Shown: piece after piece, positions 28,658-37,925 of the stretch
How the letters are laid out: each line of letters opens with the position of its first letter
How positions within the stretch are numbered: position 1 is the first letter of the stretch
Assembly: GCA_021208965.1 (NCBI GenBank)
Contig: JAJOJD010000033.1
Location: 1-55,452, forward strand
Source of the DNA: Gammaproteobacteria bacterium
GTDB taxonomy: Bacteria > Pseudomonadota > Gammaproteobacteria > JAGOUN01
Length of the DNA: 55,452 bases
Direction of reading: 5' to 3'
Notes under the pieces: generated by a model
Told to the model about the DNA's origin: nothing
Database searches by the model: none
The model's input: the letters and a program-made list of their open reading frames with translations, nothing else
Program-made: the position numbers and the translations under genes

Positions 28658-29439
28658 ATGTTCGTGTTGATATTTTTAGCGGTCGTTTTAATGTTATTAG
28701 ATTCTCGAGGTACCTCACTAAAAACATGCGTTATTGGGTACAAACGGTTTTATCCCCCCTTCAGTATTCTGTTGGTATGCCAGCGAGAGTATTTTATAAA
28801 ACCATGCAGACATTTTCTTCTCACCAGACGTTGTTGCGTGAAAATAAAAGTTTAGAAATGCAGTTGATTCTTTTTAAGCTGCAACAACAACATTTTCAAG
28901 ATTTAGAAAGAGAAAATAAGCAATTACGCGATTTGTTGCGTATTGCGCAAGGGCTCTCCATGAGAGTCATGGTTGCTGAAGTGTTGTATATTGCCGCAGA
29001 CGCACAAGGGACTGAGTGGATTTTAGATCAAGGCGAAACGCGTGGGGTGCATATCGGTCAACCTGTCTTGAATGTCAATGGCGTGTTGGGTCAAATTGTT
29101 GAGGTAGGTCCTATCACTAGCCGTTTGATGTTGATCACTGACACTATGAGTGGTATTCCTGTTGAAAGTGCGACGACAGGTATGCGTGCGATTCTTCAGG
29201 GACAAGGGGCCGGCCACGCATTATCGCTGATGTTTATTCCTAAAACCGAGCATGTTGATATCGGCGACATTTTCGTTTCTTCTGGCATCGATGGGCATTT
29301 CCCCAGAGGGTATCCTGTTGGTCAGGTCGTCTCCGTTGAAAGTGCGCCGACGGAGCAGTTTTTATCGATTCGTGTGGCACCTGCCGCAAATATTAATCGT
29401 CAGTCCTATGTTTTGCTGGTGGAGCATGCCAATGATTAA
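28658..29439 (+). CDS. mreC: Rod shape-determining protein MreC, frameshifted
   Basis: MreC links the cytoplasmic MreB to periplasmic wall enzymes. The first part (MFVLIFLAVVLMLLDSRGTSL) is the single membrane helix. The frame then breaks at the A5 run 28720-28724, and one more A gives SLKNMRYWVQTVLSPLQYSV followed by the coiled coil (LLRENKSLEMQLILFKLQQQ) and the beta-rich periplasmic domain (TEWILDQGETRGVHIGQPVL, FPRGYPVGQVVSV). The expected cytoplasmic N terminus (FNKRPPIIQR) is encoded just upstream of ATG 28658, in frame back to about 28616, but no ATG, GTG or TTG is found there; ATC 28616 sits seven bases after AGGGG. So the true start may lie near 28616 with an altered or non-standard codon, giving about 274 residues. 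Confidence 0.9.
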
Positions 29440-29899
29440 ATGGGTGCTGATCACGGTGAGTTTTTTATTGTCTTTGGCCTTAACCATTATGCCTTTACCG
29501 GCGGATTTATTGGCGGTTAATCCTTCATGGTGTTTGCTTACACTGCTTTTTTGGACCTATGGTTATTCGCGTTATGTCAATGTTGGTGTCGCATGGTGTA
29601 TTGGGGTGTTTGTTGATGGTTTAACGGGGACTCTATTGGGTATGCATGCCTTTTCTTTTGTTCTGGTTGTCTTCATTTTTGATCTTTTTTGTCGGCGTTT
29701 TCATATGTTTCATGTCTTGCAGCAGAGTTTAGTTATTGCTGTGTTGACGGGTATCAATTTTTTGATTCTCGTGATCTTTGGACAATTTTTTTCTATGGCG
29801 ACCATGAATCATCTCGAATTATTCGGTATACTCACGACAGCGTTATGTTGGCCTTTTTATCAATATTTAGGTCAAAGATTCTACTCGATGAAAGGTTAG
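29432..29899 (+). CDS. mreD: Rod shape-determining protein MreD
   Basis: A 155-residue inner-membrane protein with about five hydrophobic helices: WVLITVSFLLSLALTIMPLP, CLLTLLFWTYGY, GVAWCIGVFVDGLTGTLLG, FVLVVFIFDLFCRRF and VIAVLTGINFLILVIFG. The G.F.DGLTG.LLG.HAF pattern is typical of MreD in the mre elongation complex. ATG 29432 is chosen because GTGGAG lies eight bases upstream and it overlaps the mreC end by 8 bases. ATG 29426 is possible but too close to that site; the longer open frame from 29252 is inside mreC. Confidence 0.92.
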   Translation: MIKWVLITVSFLLSLALTIMPLPADLLAVNPSWCLLTLLFWTYGYSRYVNVGVAWCIGVFVDGLTGTLLGMHAFSFVLVVFIFDLFCRRFHMFHVLQQSLVIAVLTGINFLILVIFGQFFSMATMNHLELFGILTTALCWPFYQYLGQRFYSMKG

Positions 29900-29905
29900 T
29901 GTTTG

Positions 29906-32900
29906 ATGAGTGCTCATTTAAAAAAAATGGCAATATTTTTTTGGTATGGCCTTGCCTCGTTGATTATTTTAGTCGCGGTTATGGGGGTTACGTTGCAAGC
30001 CTTAACCCCTGTTATCAACCATCACAAGCACTATATTGAACAAAAAGCATCATCTATTTTTCACCTAAATGTTCATATTGACGCGATTCGTGCGACATGG
30101 AATCGCTTAGGCCCTGAAGTGCACTTGATTGGATTTTCATTGAATGATGTGACGACCGACGAACCGATTATAACCGTGAAGGATTTCTCAATGCAGCTCG
30201 GGGTATTGCGAACATTGTGGAATCGTTCCCCTTATTTTAGCGTATTATCTGTTTCTGGTACACGGATTCATGTTCGTGAATTAGCGCCAAACCAGTATAT
30301 CGTCAATGATGTTTTTTCGGTGGACTTGTCTCGTGACTCTTCTATCGCATGGTCAGATATCCTTGCGTGGTTATCCCAGCAAAATACCTTTCGTTTTAAT
30401 CGCATCAAGATGGAGTGGCAAAGACTGAATGGAACCTTTTTTTCTGCGGATTTAAAACAGGCGGACGTATATCAGTCTTTATCAGGAAATAATACCGGCC
30501 GTTTTACGTTGTTTATTGATACGCAGCTATCGGCTCAAAAAGAAGTCGATAATCAGGTCATAAAAAGCGCAAAAACGGATACGATGCTATTTTTCTGGAT
30601 AGATCATAATGATCAACAGCTGACATCCGTTGAAATGGAGTGTTTAAGTGATAACATCGTCTTAGAGAATGGGCATACCTATGTTTATCCCAGTTTTAAA
30701 GGGAAATTTCTTTATCAGCCGAAAGATCAAGGTTGGGTGATTCAAGGTAAGGACGTGAGTCTCACCAAAAAAAATCGGGAGTCTGACAACTATTCTTTCG
30801 AGGTTTGGCGTTTCCCCACCTATTATGCCGCCCATGTCACGAGCATTAATTTATCGGATGCTATCGTTTTCGCCGACTTTTTGAATGTATTGCCAGGCTT
30901 TAGATGGATGCAAGAAGCGAATATTGAAGGCAAGATCACCGATATTAGCGTGAATGTCCCGCATGATTTATCCGCTATTGAGAATTATCATTTTTCGGCT
31001 GCGTTTGATGGCTTAGGGAGTTCTGCTTATGGCGAATTACCAACGATTCATGGATTGTCTGGAGCCGTGTCTGGTCGTTTACACCGAGGAGAGTTTGTGC
31101 TCTTTGATCGAAAAGATGAGATTTTTTTTCCGAATTATTTTAATCAACCGATGGTGGTTGACGACCTGAGTACTCAGGGCCAATGGGAACTTTCCTCTGA
31201 GAAACTCTCGTTATTATTTGATGCCATGTACGTCAAGACGCCAGTGCTGTTAGCGCAGGGGGCGTTAAAAATTGATATCCCATCTCAGGAGAAAGTATCA
31301 CCCGCACTATCGCTTGTGGGAGAGTATCATTTAGCGGATAGCGCTACTATCACCCAATTTCTTCCGATGAAAGAGTTTGACGCTGAATTTGCCACGTGGT
31401 TAACAAAAGCCATTAAAAATGGTGAAGGCGCAGATGGCAAAGTCCTCATTCGTGGTTCTATCGATGATTTTCCTTATCCTCACCGGCAAGGTATTTTTAT
31501 TGTTGATGCGAATATCAAGCCGACAACGTTTTCTTTTTCGCCTGAGTGGCCATTATTAAAAAAAGTCGCGGGTCATTTACTCTTTCATAATCAAGCGTTC
31601 CAATTATCGGTCAAAGCAGATAGCTTGGATATTCCGATTTCAACAGCGCAGGTGAGTATTTCTGATTATGAAGCGGATCAGATCATGCTGACTATTGATC
31701 TTTCGACCGAGGCGGAGGTCTCTGAGTATTTGCGTTATATCGACCAGAGTCCATTGAAGACAACTGTTGGGCAGTGGTTTGAGCCGATGGTCTTGTCGGG
31801 CAAAGGCTTGTTATCCTTGCGTCTCGGTTTACCACTCGCGAAATTGGATGCTGATCACATACACGTATCCGGTATATGGCAGGCAAACGATAATCGATTG
31901 GCTTGGAAAGGAATGGATTATTCCTTAGAAAAAGTGTGTGGGTCTCTTCATTTTACCCAAAATAGCCTTTTTTCTAACGATATACATGCGCTTCTTTTCG
32001 GCAAAGCGGTGGATATCGCTGTCGGTTCGCGTTCTGCCAATAATACGCTCACAGCCATTGATGTGAAGGCAAAAGGTATGCTGTCTGTTCCCCAGCTCGA
32101 AAATATCTTTGAGAGAAATGACCTTTCGACGTACCTGGTGGGAGAAACCCGCTATCAATTGAATATCCATATCCCCATGTCTTCGTCTGAATATTCCATG
32201 GTCTTTAACACCCCATTATCGGGTATGGCGATTACATTACCTGCGCCAATCGGTAAACCATTAAATGCTAATCGACCGTTATCTATTCAAGCAAACATTC
32301 ATTCCTCAACAGATGTGATCAGTGTCCTTGTGCAGTATGCTAAAGAGGTTAGCGCCGTTATTCAACTCCAGCATTATTTGCAGGCAGATCCTCTCAAACG
32401 TGATATGCACATCGATGTCTCTGTGCCGACACTGGCATGGCCGCTCGTTGGAGACCTTCCAAAAAGCGAGAATACTGCCTCATCACTCTGGTCAGCCTTG
32501 TCGTCTATTTCGTTGCGTTTCCAACATCTGTTTTTATACGATTATTCGTTTTCTGATGTGCTTATTCAAGGAAAAAAAAGTTCAGCCGGATATCAGTGGG
32601 ATATTCATTCGAATGAGGCGAAGGGGTCACTTGATTTACCGACCTCATCCAAATCGCCCATTCATGTTAATTTTGATTATTTAAGATTAGCGAGCGAAAA
32701 AAAAATCCACGAACAATCCTACGAATCTTTCATCAGGCAACGCGGCTCTTTGGCCTGAGTTTTTTTTGACAATACAGCGTTTCACGTTAGGTCAGAAAAA
32801 AATTGGGCGTTTTGTTGTGCATACGCACCCCACCCAGAATGGGTTGATTGTTGATACGATAGACATGCGTAGTGATTTGTATCATTTGCAACTACAGGGT

Positions 32901-33641
32901 CAATGGTCACGAGTAGATCATGCTGACCTGACTCATTTTAACGGTCATTTTGAAACAAAAAATGTCGGTCAATTTTTAAAAGATATGGATATCACGCAGG
33001 ATTTACGCGCGAAAGCAGGGGAAGGCGACTTTGATTTGAGTTGGGCCGGTTCGCCGATGAATTTTCAGCTGGAAAAAATAGCGGGTGATGCCACTTTCCA
33101 AGCAAAAGATGGCGTTATTCCTGTGTCAGGAGATGCGGCGAAAATGGGCTTGGGAAAAATTTTATCACTATTTAGTGCGCAAAGTATTCAACGTCGTTTG
33201 CAATTAAATTTTAGTGATTTAAGTCAAAATGGATATAGTTTTAATACCTTTTTAACGCAACTGCATTTTGAACAGGGTAATGCTATCGTGAACAAGGGCG
33301 TATTTGATGGCCCCGAAGCGAAAATTGATTTCAATGGTCAAGTAGGTTTGGCGTTGAAAAATTATCATTTAAATCTTGTCGTGACTCCTTATGTGACGTC
33401 TACCTTACCGTTGATTGCTACACTCGCTGGTGGGCCTATTGTCGGTGCGGCAACCTATGCGATTGATAAACTCGCGGCAAACAGCATCGCGAAACTGACG
33501 TCTTACCATTATGAATTAGTGGGACCATGGAGTCAGCCTACGCTGATTGATTTGGATGCTCAAGTTAAACAAAAGCAGCAAGAAAAAGAGGCGCGCCTCA
33601 ATGCCATATCAGCCGCACCTGCCGAAAATATTCATGATTAA
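29906..33641 (+). CDS. yhdP: YhdP/AsmA-like envelope protein (TIGR02099 type), frameshifted
   Basis: YhdP-family proteins are giant AsmA-like bridges spanning the periplasm, implicated in phospholipid transport to the outer membrane. The N terminus has one membrane helix (IFFWYGLASLIILVAVMGVT) followed by the family's LNVHIDAIRATWNRLGPEVH. Long beta-rich domains follow, and the end carries the AsmA-like C-terminal region (AKAGEGDFDLSWAGSPMNF, SLFSAQSIQRRLQLNFSDL). The frame breaks at the A9 run 32697-32705. Removing one A gives KKSTNNPTNLSSGNAALWPE and then FFLTIQRFTLGQKKIG, restoring 1244 residues, close to the usual size of about 1270. As read, the first part ends at 32758. ATG 29906 is preferred over TTG 29903. 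The place after mreBCD is typical for gammaproteobacteria. Confidence 0.88.
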
Positions 33642-33724
33642 TTAGGTGACACAACGCATAAAATTATCGCATATTCCCTTAATTTCCGGTATCGTACTGT
33701 TTTTTATTATTCAATATTCGTGTT

Positions 33725-34371
33725 ATGGAGCCGTTGTCAAAACCGACTGTATTCATTATTGATGAAGATCCAACGTTTAAATCGAGTTTATCTTGGCAGC
33801 TTGAAAACACAGGGTTTTTGACCAAAACCTTTTCTTTTTTTAGAGACTTTTTTTACCTTCTACCGTGAAGATATTCCAGGGTGTTTGATTATTGATATTA
33901 CTTCTACAGGCGGCTTAGGTGTTGATTTAATCGGGAGCTTACGAAAAAAAAAATATTTTTCTAAGCGTTATTTTTTTAAGTGACAAACCAGAATTACATG
34001 TTGCGGTGAAAGCAATCAAGTTAGGGGCGCAGGATTTTTTATATAAAACCACGAGCTTGAGCGTACTTAGTCAGAGCATTCAGCAGGCATTGTATCATAA
34101 TCATCATCATCGCTTGTTTGAAGTCAATTTGTACCATGCGAATTGCTTGTATGCTCAATTAACCTTGCGAGAAAAAGAGGTGTTGTATTACGTATTACGT
34201 GGTGATACGAATAAAATAATCGCTGAAAAGCTTGATGTTACCGTGAAAACAATAGAAGCGCATCGCGCCAATATTATGAAAAAAATGCAGGTTGATTCTT
34301 TATCCGAACTCGTCACACTTGCAGTTAAATATAATATTGTCAAAGAAGATGAGTTGTGTTTTTTTGAATAG
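33725..34371 (+). CDS. FixJ/NarL-type response regulator, frameshifted twice
   Basis: A 214-residue response regulator once two breaks are repaired. From ATG 33725 the receiver begins with TVFIIDEDPTFKSSLSWQLE (acidic pocket at residues 13-15). The T7 run 33848-33854 has one T too many; corrected, it reads DFFTFYREDIPGCLIID with Asp57 as phosphoacceptor. The A10 run 33944-33953 has one A too many; corrected, it reads LRKKNIFLSVIFLSDKPE. The switch Ser and the conserved Lys (FLYKT) follow. The C-terminal LuxR-type helix-turn-helix (LTLREKEVLYYVLRGDTNKI, VTVKTIEAHRANIMKKMQ) is intact. The loop after Asp57 (ITSTGGLGVDL) lacks the usual Pro-Gly. No histidine kinase gene is nearby, so its partner is unknown. 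Confidence 0.85.
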
Positions 34372-34380
34372 GAATAGACA

Positions 34381-35619
34381 ATGAAAAATATATGCTACGC
34401 TCAATCGGGTGGACCAACGGCGGTAATCAATGAATCTGCTCGTGCGGTTATCGAAACAGCCAAACGTTATCCGAATGACTTTAATAAAGTTTATGCCGGT
34501 TTACATGGCATCACCGGTATTTTGAATGAAGCGTTAATTGATACCTATGCGGAGCCGGAAGAACATATTCGTGGATTACGTCATACGCCAGCGGCTGCTT
34601 TTGGTTCCTGTCGTCATAAGCTTAAAGATATCGCTACTCACCGTGACGAATATTTGCGTTTACTCGAGGTGTTTGATGCCCATGATATCGGTTATTTTTT
34701 GTATAACGGAGGAGGGGATTCTCAGGATACGGCGTATAAAATTTCACAAATTAGTCACTCTTTAGGTTACGATTTGAAGTGTATTGGGATTCCAAAAACG
34801 ATTGATAACGATTTGCCTTTTACCGATTGTAGCCCTGGTTTTGCCTCGGCAGGAAAATATTTGGCGACGTCTATTCGTGAGGCGGGATTAGATCTAGAGT
34901 CTATGGCGAGCAGCTCAACGCGTGTGTTTATTATGGAAACGATGGGGCGTCATACCGGTTGGTTGGCGGCGGCATCTGGTTTGGCGCAAAATCATGTTCA
35001 TCCTGAACCGCATATTATTTTGTTTCCTGAAATTCCTTTTGTGCATGATAAATTTTATGCCAAAGTGGAAGATTGCTTGAAACGATGGGGATCCTGTGCG
35101 ATTTCTGTTTCCGAAGGAATACTGAATGTCGATGGAAAGCATATTTTAGAGACAACAGAAATGGATGATTTTGGTCATAGTCAATTAGGAGGGATCGCCC
35201 CCATTATTGCCGGCCTTGTTAAACAGCATTTAAACGTGAAAACGCATTGGGCGGTTCCTGACTATTGCCAGCGCGCTGCACGTCATCTCGTGTCTCAGGT
35301 GGATTTGGATCATGCGTATGCAGTTGGAAAAGCGGCGGTTGAGTTTTTGCGTGCGGGTAAGCATGGTATCATGCCGATTATTGTTCGAGACAGTTCATCC
35401 CCGTATCGCTGGCATATTGGTGAAGCCGATTTGGCGAATATTGCCAATCAAGAAAAGTTTTTGCCGCGCGACTATATCGATGCACAAGGCTTCCATATTA
35501 CCGATGCGTGCCGCGAGTATTTGTCTCCACTGATCCAAGGCGAAGAGCCGCCGGTGTTTTCTGACGGGCTTCCTGCCTACGTCAGATTGCACAAGAAACT
35601 GGTGGATAAAAAGCTATAG
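34381..35619 (+). CDS. Pyrophosphate-dependent phosphofructokinase
   Basis: A 412-residue phosphofructokinase that converts fructose 6-phosphate to fructose 1,6-bisphosphate. PPi rather than ATP as donor is inferred from two places: the nucleotide loop reads YNGGGDSQDT, with Asp where ATP enzymes have the second Gly of GGDG, and the catalytic loop is PKTIDNDLPFTD with the Lys typical of PPi enzymes. The substrate-binding MGRHTGWLAAASGLA and VSEGILN segments are also present. Such enzymes run reversibly and replace the ATP form in many gammaproteobacteria. It starts 9 bases after the response regulator. Its last 6 bases overlap the end of the convergent gene at 35614. Confidence 0.9.
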   Translation: MKNICYAQSGGPTAVINESARAVIETAKRYPNDFNKVYAGLHGITGILNEALIDTYAEPEEHIRGLRHTPAAAFGSCRHKLKDIATHRDEYLRLLEVFDAHDIGYFLYNGGGDSQDTAYKISQISHSLGYDLKCIGIPKTIDNDLPFTDCSPGFASAGKYLATSIREAGLDLESMASSSTRVFIMETMGRHTGWLAAASGLAQNHVHPEPHIILFPEIPFVHDKFYAKVEDCLKRWGSCAISVSEGILNVDGKHILETTEMDDFGHSQLGGIAPIIAGLVKQHLNVKTHWAVPDYCQRAARHLVSQVDLDHAYAVGKAAVEFLRAGKHGIMPIIVRDSSSPYRWHIGEADLANIANQEKFLPRDYIDAQGFHITDACREYLSPLIQGEEPPVFSDGLPAYVRLHKKLVDKKL

Positions 35620-36654
35620 CTGAAATGAAGTGTATTCTTCACGAGCAGGGTCATTTCCTTCTGAATTGTCGTCAAGCAGATTAAATGCACTTTCACGCGT
35701 ATCATCCAGGGCTATGTTATCATCATCAGAATCTGAATTGTTGCTATCAATAGAATTATGCTCGCCATAAATAGAGCTCCTGGAAGATAGTGAAGATGTT
35801 CTGCCTTCGTCGGAATGCTCGGATTCATTATCGTTGACTTTTAGAGCAAGATTAGGTGCTGTTTTCTTAGCATGCCAAAGATGTATTTTTGTACAAATTC
35901 CACCCCAAAAAGAAGCGCCATTACTGATAGCTAATGTAAGGCTAGCAGCCGTAGTCAACCCTCCGCCTACATATCCAAGGTACATTAGCGAGGCTAAAAT
36001 TATCGGTATGCCTGCACCCGCTCCAACGCCAGTGCAACATGCAGCAATCCCAAGTCCCAATCCTGTCAGAGCTATAGCGGTGACGATACCAGATGTCGTT
36101 AGGCTGCCTGCTCCAAATATATTTTTTGTACAATTGTAAGCAGTTATTGGTTCTGAATAAGATGTACTACTGGTAAGCTGATCTGTGAACTGCTTATGTG
36201 GGAAAGCTGTATTTAATAATATATTCAGTTTATTTTTTTGGACTGCCCTATTTTCCTGTTCTGCGTTTTTGTTGTTTTCCTCTAATTCGTTATCTGGATC
36301 TAAATATTCCTGATATGAACGTGGTTTGGAAAGCTCGCTTGACATTATCTTGATTGTAGAATTTTCCATAGTATAATATGCAGTGTTTTTTTTGCATTCA
36401 GATTGTTTAGGGAGCTGATTCACCCGTTGAATTTTATATTCTATGGATTTTCCTTTAGAAAATAGATAAACCGGGTAATAGAGCACCATTGCGCTACGAG
36501 AAGAAAACCAGTCTGCCAGAAACCTATAGTGCAACCAGTGTTGATTGTTAAGCCGCTTAAAACGTGTGTCGTTATACTCCAGAAATTCAGTTGGACTAGC
36601 TTGTATTTCATTTATGCTCGAGGTATCTGTAATATAGCTATTTTTAGGTTGCAT
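35614..36654 (-). CDS. Orphan protein with hydrophobic core and acidic C-terminal tail
   Basis: I do not recognise this 346-residue protein. It has a strong ribosome site (AGGAGG four bases before ATG). The N-terminal 170 residues are soluble and polar. Residues about 180-255 form two or three Gly/Ala-rich hydrophobic segments (GIVTAIALTGLGLGIAACC, GAGIPIILASLMYLGYVGGG, TTAASLTLAISNGASFWGG), like a membrane hairpin. The last 80 residues are a disordered Ser/Asp/Glu-rich tail ending GNDPAREEYTSFQL. Hydrophobic hairpin plus acidic tail with Glu residues near the C terminus is seen in type IV-secreted effectors of Legionella-like bacteria, but that is only suggestive. It stands alone next to a decayed HipA-like fragment, in a zone that looks accessory. 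Confidence 0.5.
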   Translation of the reverse strand: MQPKNSYITDTSSINEIQASPTEFLEYNDTRFKRLNNQHWLHYRFLADWFSSRSAMVLYYPVYLFSKGKSIEYKIQRVNQLPKQSECKKNTAYYTMENSTIKIMSSELSKPRSYQEYLDPDNELEENNKNAEQENRAVQKNKLNILLNTAFPHKQFTDQLTSSTSYSEPITAYNCTKNIFGAGSLTTSGIVTAIALTGLGLGIAACCTGVGAGAGIPIILASLMYLGYVGGGLTTAASLTLAISNGASFWGGICTKIHLWHAKKTAPNLALKVNDNESEHSDEGRTSSLSSRSSIYGEHNSIDSNNSDSDDDNIALDDTRESAFNLLDDNSEGNDPAREEYTSFQL

Positions 36655-36723
36655 AAAACCTCCTATAGATCTTTTTTTATGACTATTTTTTAAATGATCT
36701 ATTTATAGATATAGTTGAATTTT

Positions 36724-36879
36724 TCAGAATTGCAAATTATTTGAACAGAGTTGAATCATGATTAGAGTGTTATACGCTTCATTCGAAGTGGTGAGATAGG
36801 CTATTGCTTTGGGGCGATCTCTTCCTGAGGATCCGCCTAAAATGAGCAGATTATCGAGATAGCGATCACTTTCATCCAA
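36724..36879 (-). pseudogene. Short relic resembling HipA-family toxin kinase
   Basis: A 51-codon frame, TTG 36879 to TGA 36724, contains LLILGGSSGRDRPKAIAYL. HipA-family Ser/Thr kinases carry a similar segment of the form LG(G/T)SxGGARPKA before the kinase core. Only about 25 residues fit; after AIAYL the sequence no longer looks like HipA, and a stop lies directly before the TTG. It is best read as a decayed fragment of a toxin-antitoxin gene. The match is by memory of the motif and has not been tested by a search. Confidence 0.4.
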
Positions 36880-36909
36880 TCACTAATAAAATAAAAGTTA
36901 AGCGGTGAA

Positions 36910-36938
36910 TTGACACTTTAAAAACCTCTCATTATTAT
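36910..36938 (+). promoter_or_regulatory. Strong sigma-70 promoter for the sulfotransferase gene
   Basis: TTGACA at 36910-36915, a 17-base spacer and TATTAT at 36933-36938 (five of six consensus bases). The sulfotransferase ATG is 54 bases further on, so the gene has its own promoter. Confidence 0.6.
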
Positions 36939-36992
36939 GCGTTCATCCTGACAAATTTATGGCCCATATGGAAGTATTCCCGAGTAAAAAAT

Positions 36993-37859
36993 ATGGTTGA
37001 CATTAAAAAAACATTCGCATTACCCTGTATTTTAGTCATCGGCATGCACAGAAGTGGAACATCAGCGATGACCGGCGCTATCGCATCATTAGGCTTAGGC
37101 TTACCAATGGGCGATGATTTAATGCAGGGTGGCACGGACAATCCCATACACTACGAAAGTCGCTGTTTAACCGCTTTTAATGATGAGCTACTTCATTTTT
37201 TAGGATTGCGATGGGATTTTCCGGCGGATCTCCCCGAAAATTGGGAAAACAGTCCATCTCTTAATGCTTGGTATGAACGCGCCAAAGTTGTTTTTCATCA
37301 CGCTTTTAAGCATGCAAAAACTGGTATTGTGTGGAAAGATCCTAGAAATTGCTTATTATTGCCATTTTGGAAGAAAATATTAAATCAAGATGTAAAAGTG
37401 TTATTTATTTGGCGTCATCCGCTAGAGGTTGCACGCTCATTGGAATATAGAAATCAATTTCCGGTCCAATATGGCCTTGCCTTATGGGAGCAATATAATT
37501 TTCTTGCGTTAACAGCGCTACAAGGACTCGACGTCTACTTATTTCAGTATGATACTCTTTTTCAACACCATGATGACTGGTTTGAAATGTTAGCAAAGTG
37601 GTGTACCGCCAATATTGATCATAATCAATTTGCAAGAACCGAACTGTGTGTCAATCGAAATTATAGGCACCATCATGAGGAAAATAGTGATGAACTAACT
37701 GAAAACCAACGATCACTGCTTGCGCTGATAAGGGATTTGGATCCGATGTTGACTTCCTTTCCGAAAATCGAATACACCGAACGATCGACTTGGGTTAGAG
37801 AGTTGTTTCGCCCCGCAAAAAATTTTTCAACACAAAAAAATGATCTACAAAAAAAATAA
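36993..37859 (+). CDS. Sulfotransferase-family protein
   Basis: A 288-residue protein of the PAPS-dependent sulfotransferase fold. The 5'-phosphosulfate loop is VIGMHRSGTSAMTG (residues 15-28), and the 3'-phosphate site fits VLFIWRHPLEVARSL, with the Arg and Ser expected there. KTGIVWKDPRNCLLLPFW lies between, as in the bacterial Sulfotransfer_3 group. The acceptor could be a glycan, lipid or peptide; sequence does not say. ATG 36993 is preceded in frame by a stop and only a weak ribosome site. An alternative reading begins at ATG 36959 (MAHMEVFPSK) and joins this frame if one A of the A6 run 36986-36991 is removed, giving 299 residues. PAPS would come from sat/cysC at 6428. Confidence 0.8.
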   Translation: MVDIKKTFALPCILVIGMHRSGTSAMTGAIASLGLGLPMGDDLMQGGTDNPIHYESRCLTAFNDELLHFLGLRWDFPADLPENWENSPSLNAWYERAKVVFHHAFKHAKTGIVWKDPRNCLLLPFWKKILNQDVKVLFIWRHPLEVARSLEYRNQFPVQYGLALWEQYNFLALTALQGLDVYLFQYDTLFQHHDDWFEMLAKWCTANIDHNQFARTELCVNRNYRHHHEENSDELTENQRSLLALIRDLDPMLTSFPKIEYTERSTWVRELFRPAKNFSTQKNDLQKK

Positions 37860-37925
37860 AATTAAGCATTCAAGAAAATAATTCGATATTTTACCCGAAT
37901 GTGAGGGAAGTTAGATCAATAAACG

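Larger units (their letters stand above)
36655..36992. other. 338-base non-coding stretch
   Basis: Between the divergent 35614 and 36993 genes. It holds the ribosome site of the minus-strand gene (36659-36664), a short HipA-like relic on the minus strand (36724-36879) and a strong promoter for the plus-strand gene (36910-36938). Nothing else recognisable is seen. Confidence 0.6.

Noticed and set aside
33848-33953. Programmed ribosomal frameshifting in the response regulator
   Set aside because: Two shifts in the same direction in plain homopolymers, without slippery-site context or downstream structure, and the same pattern occurs in many unrelated genes here.
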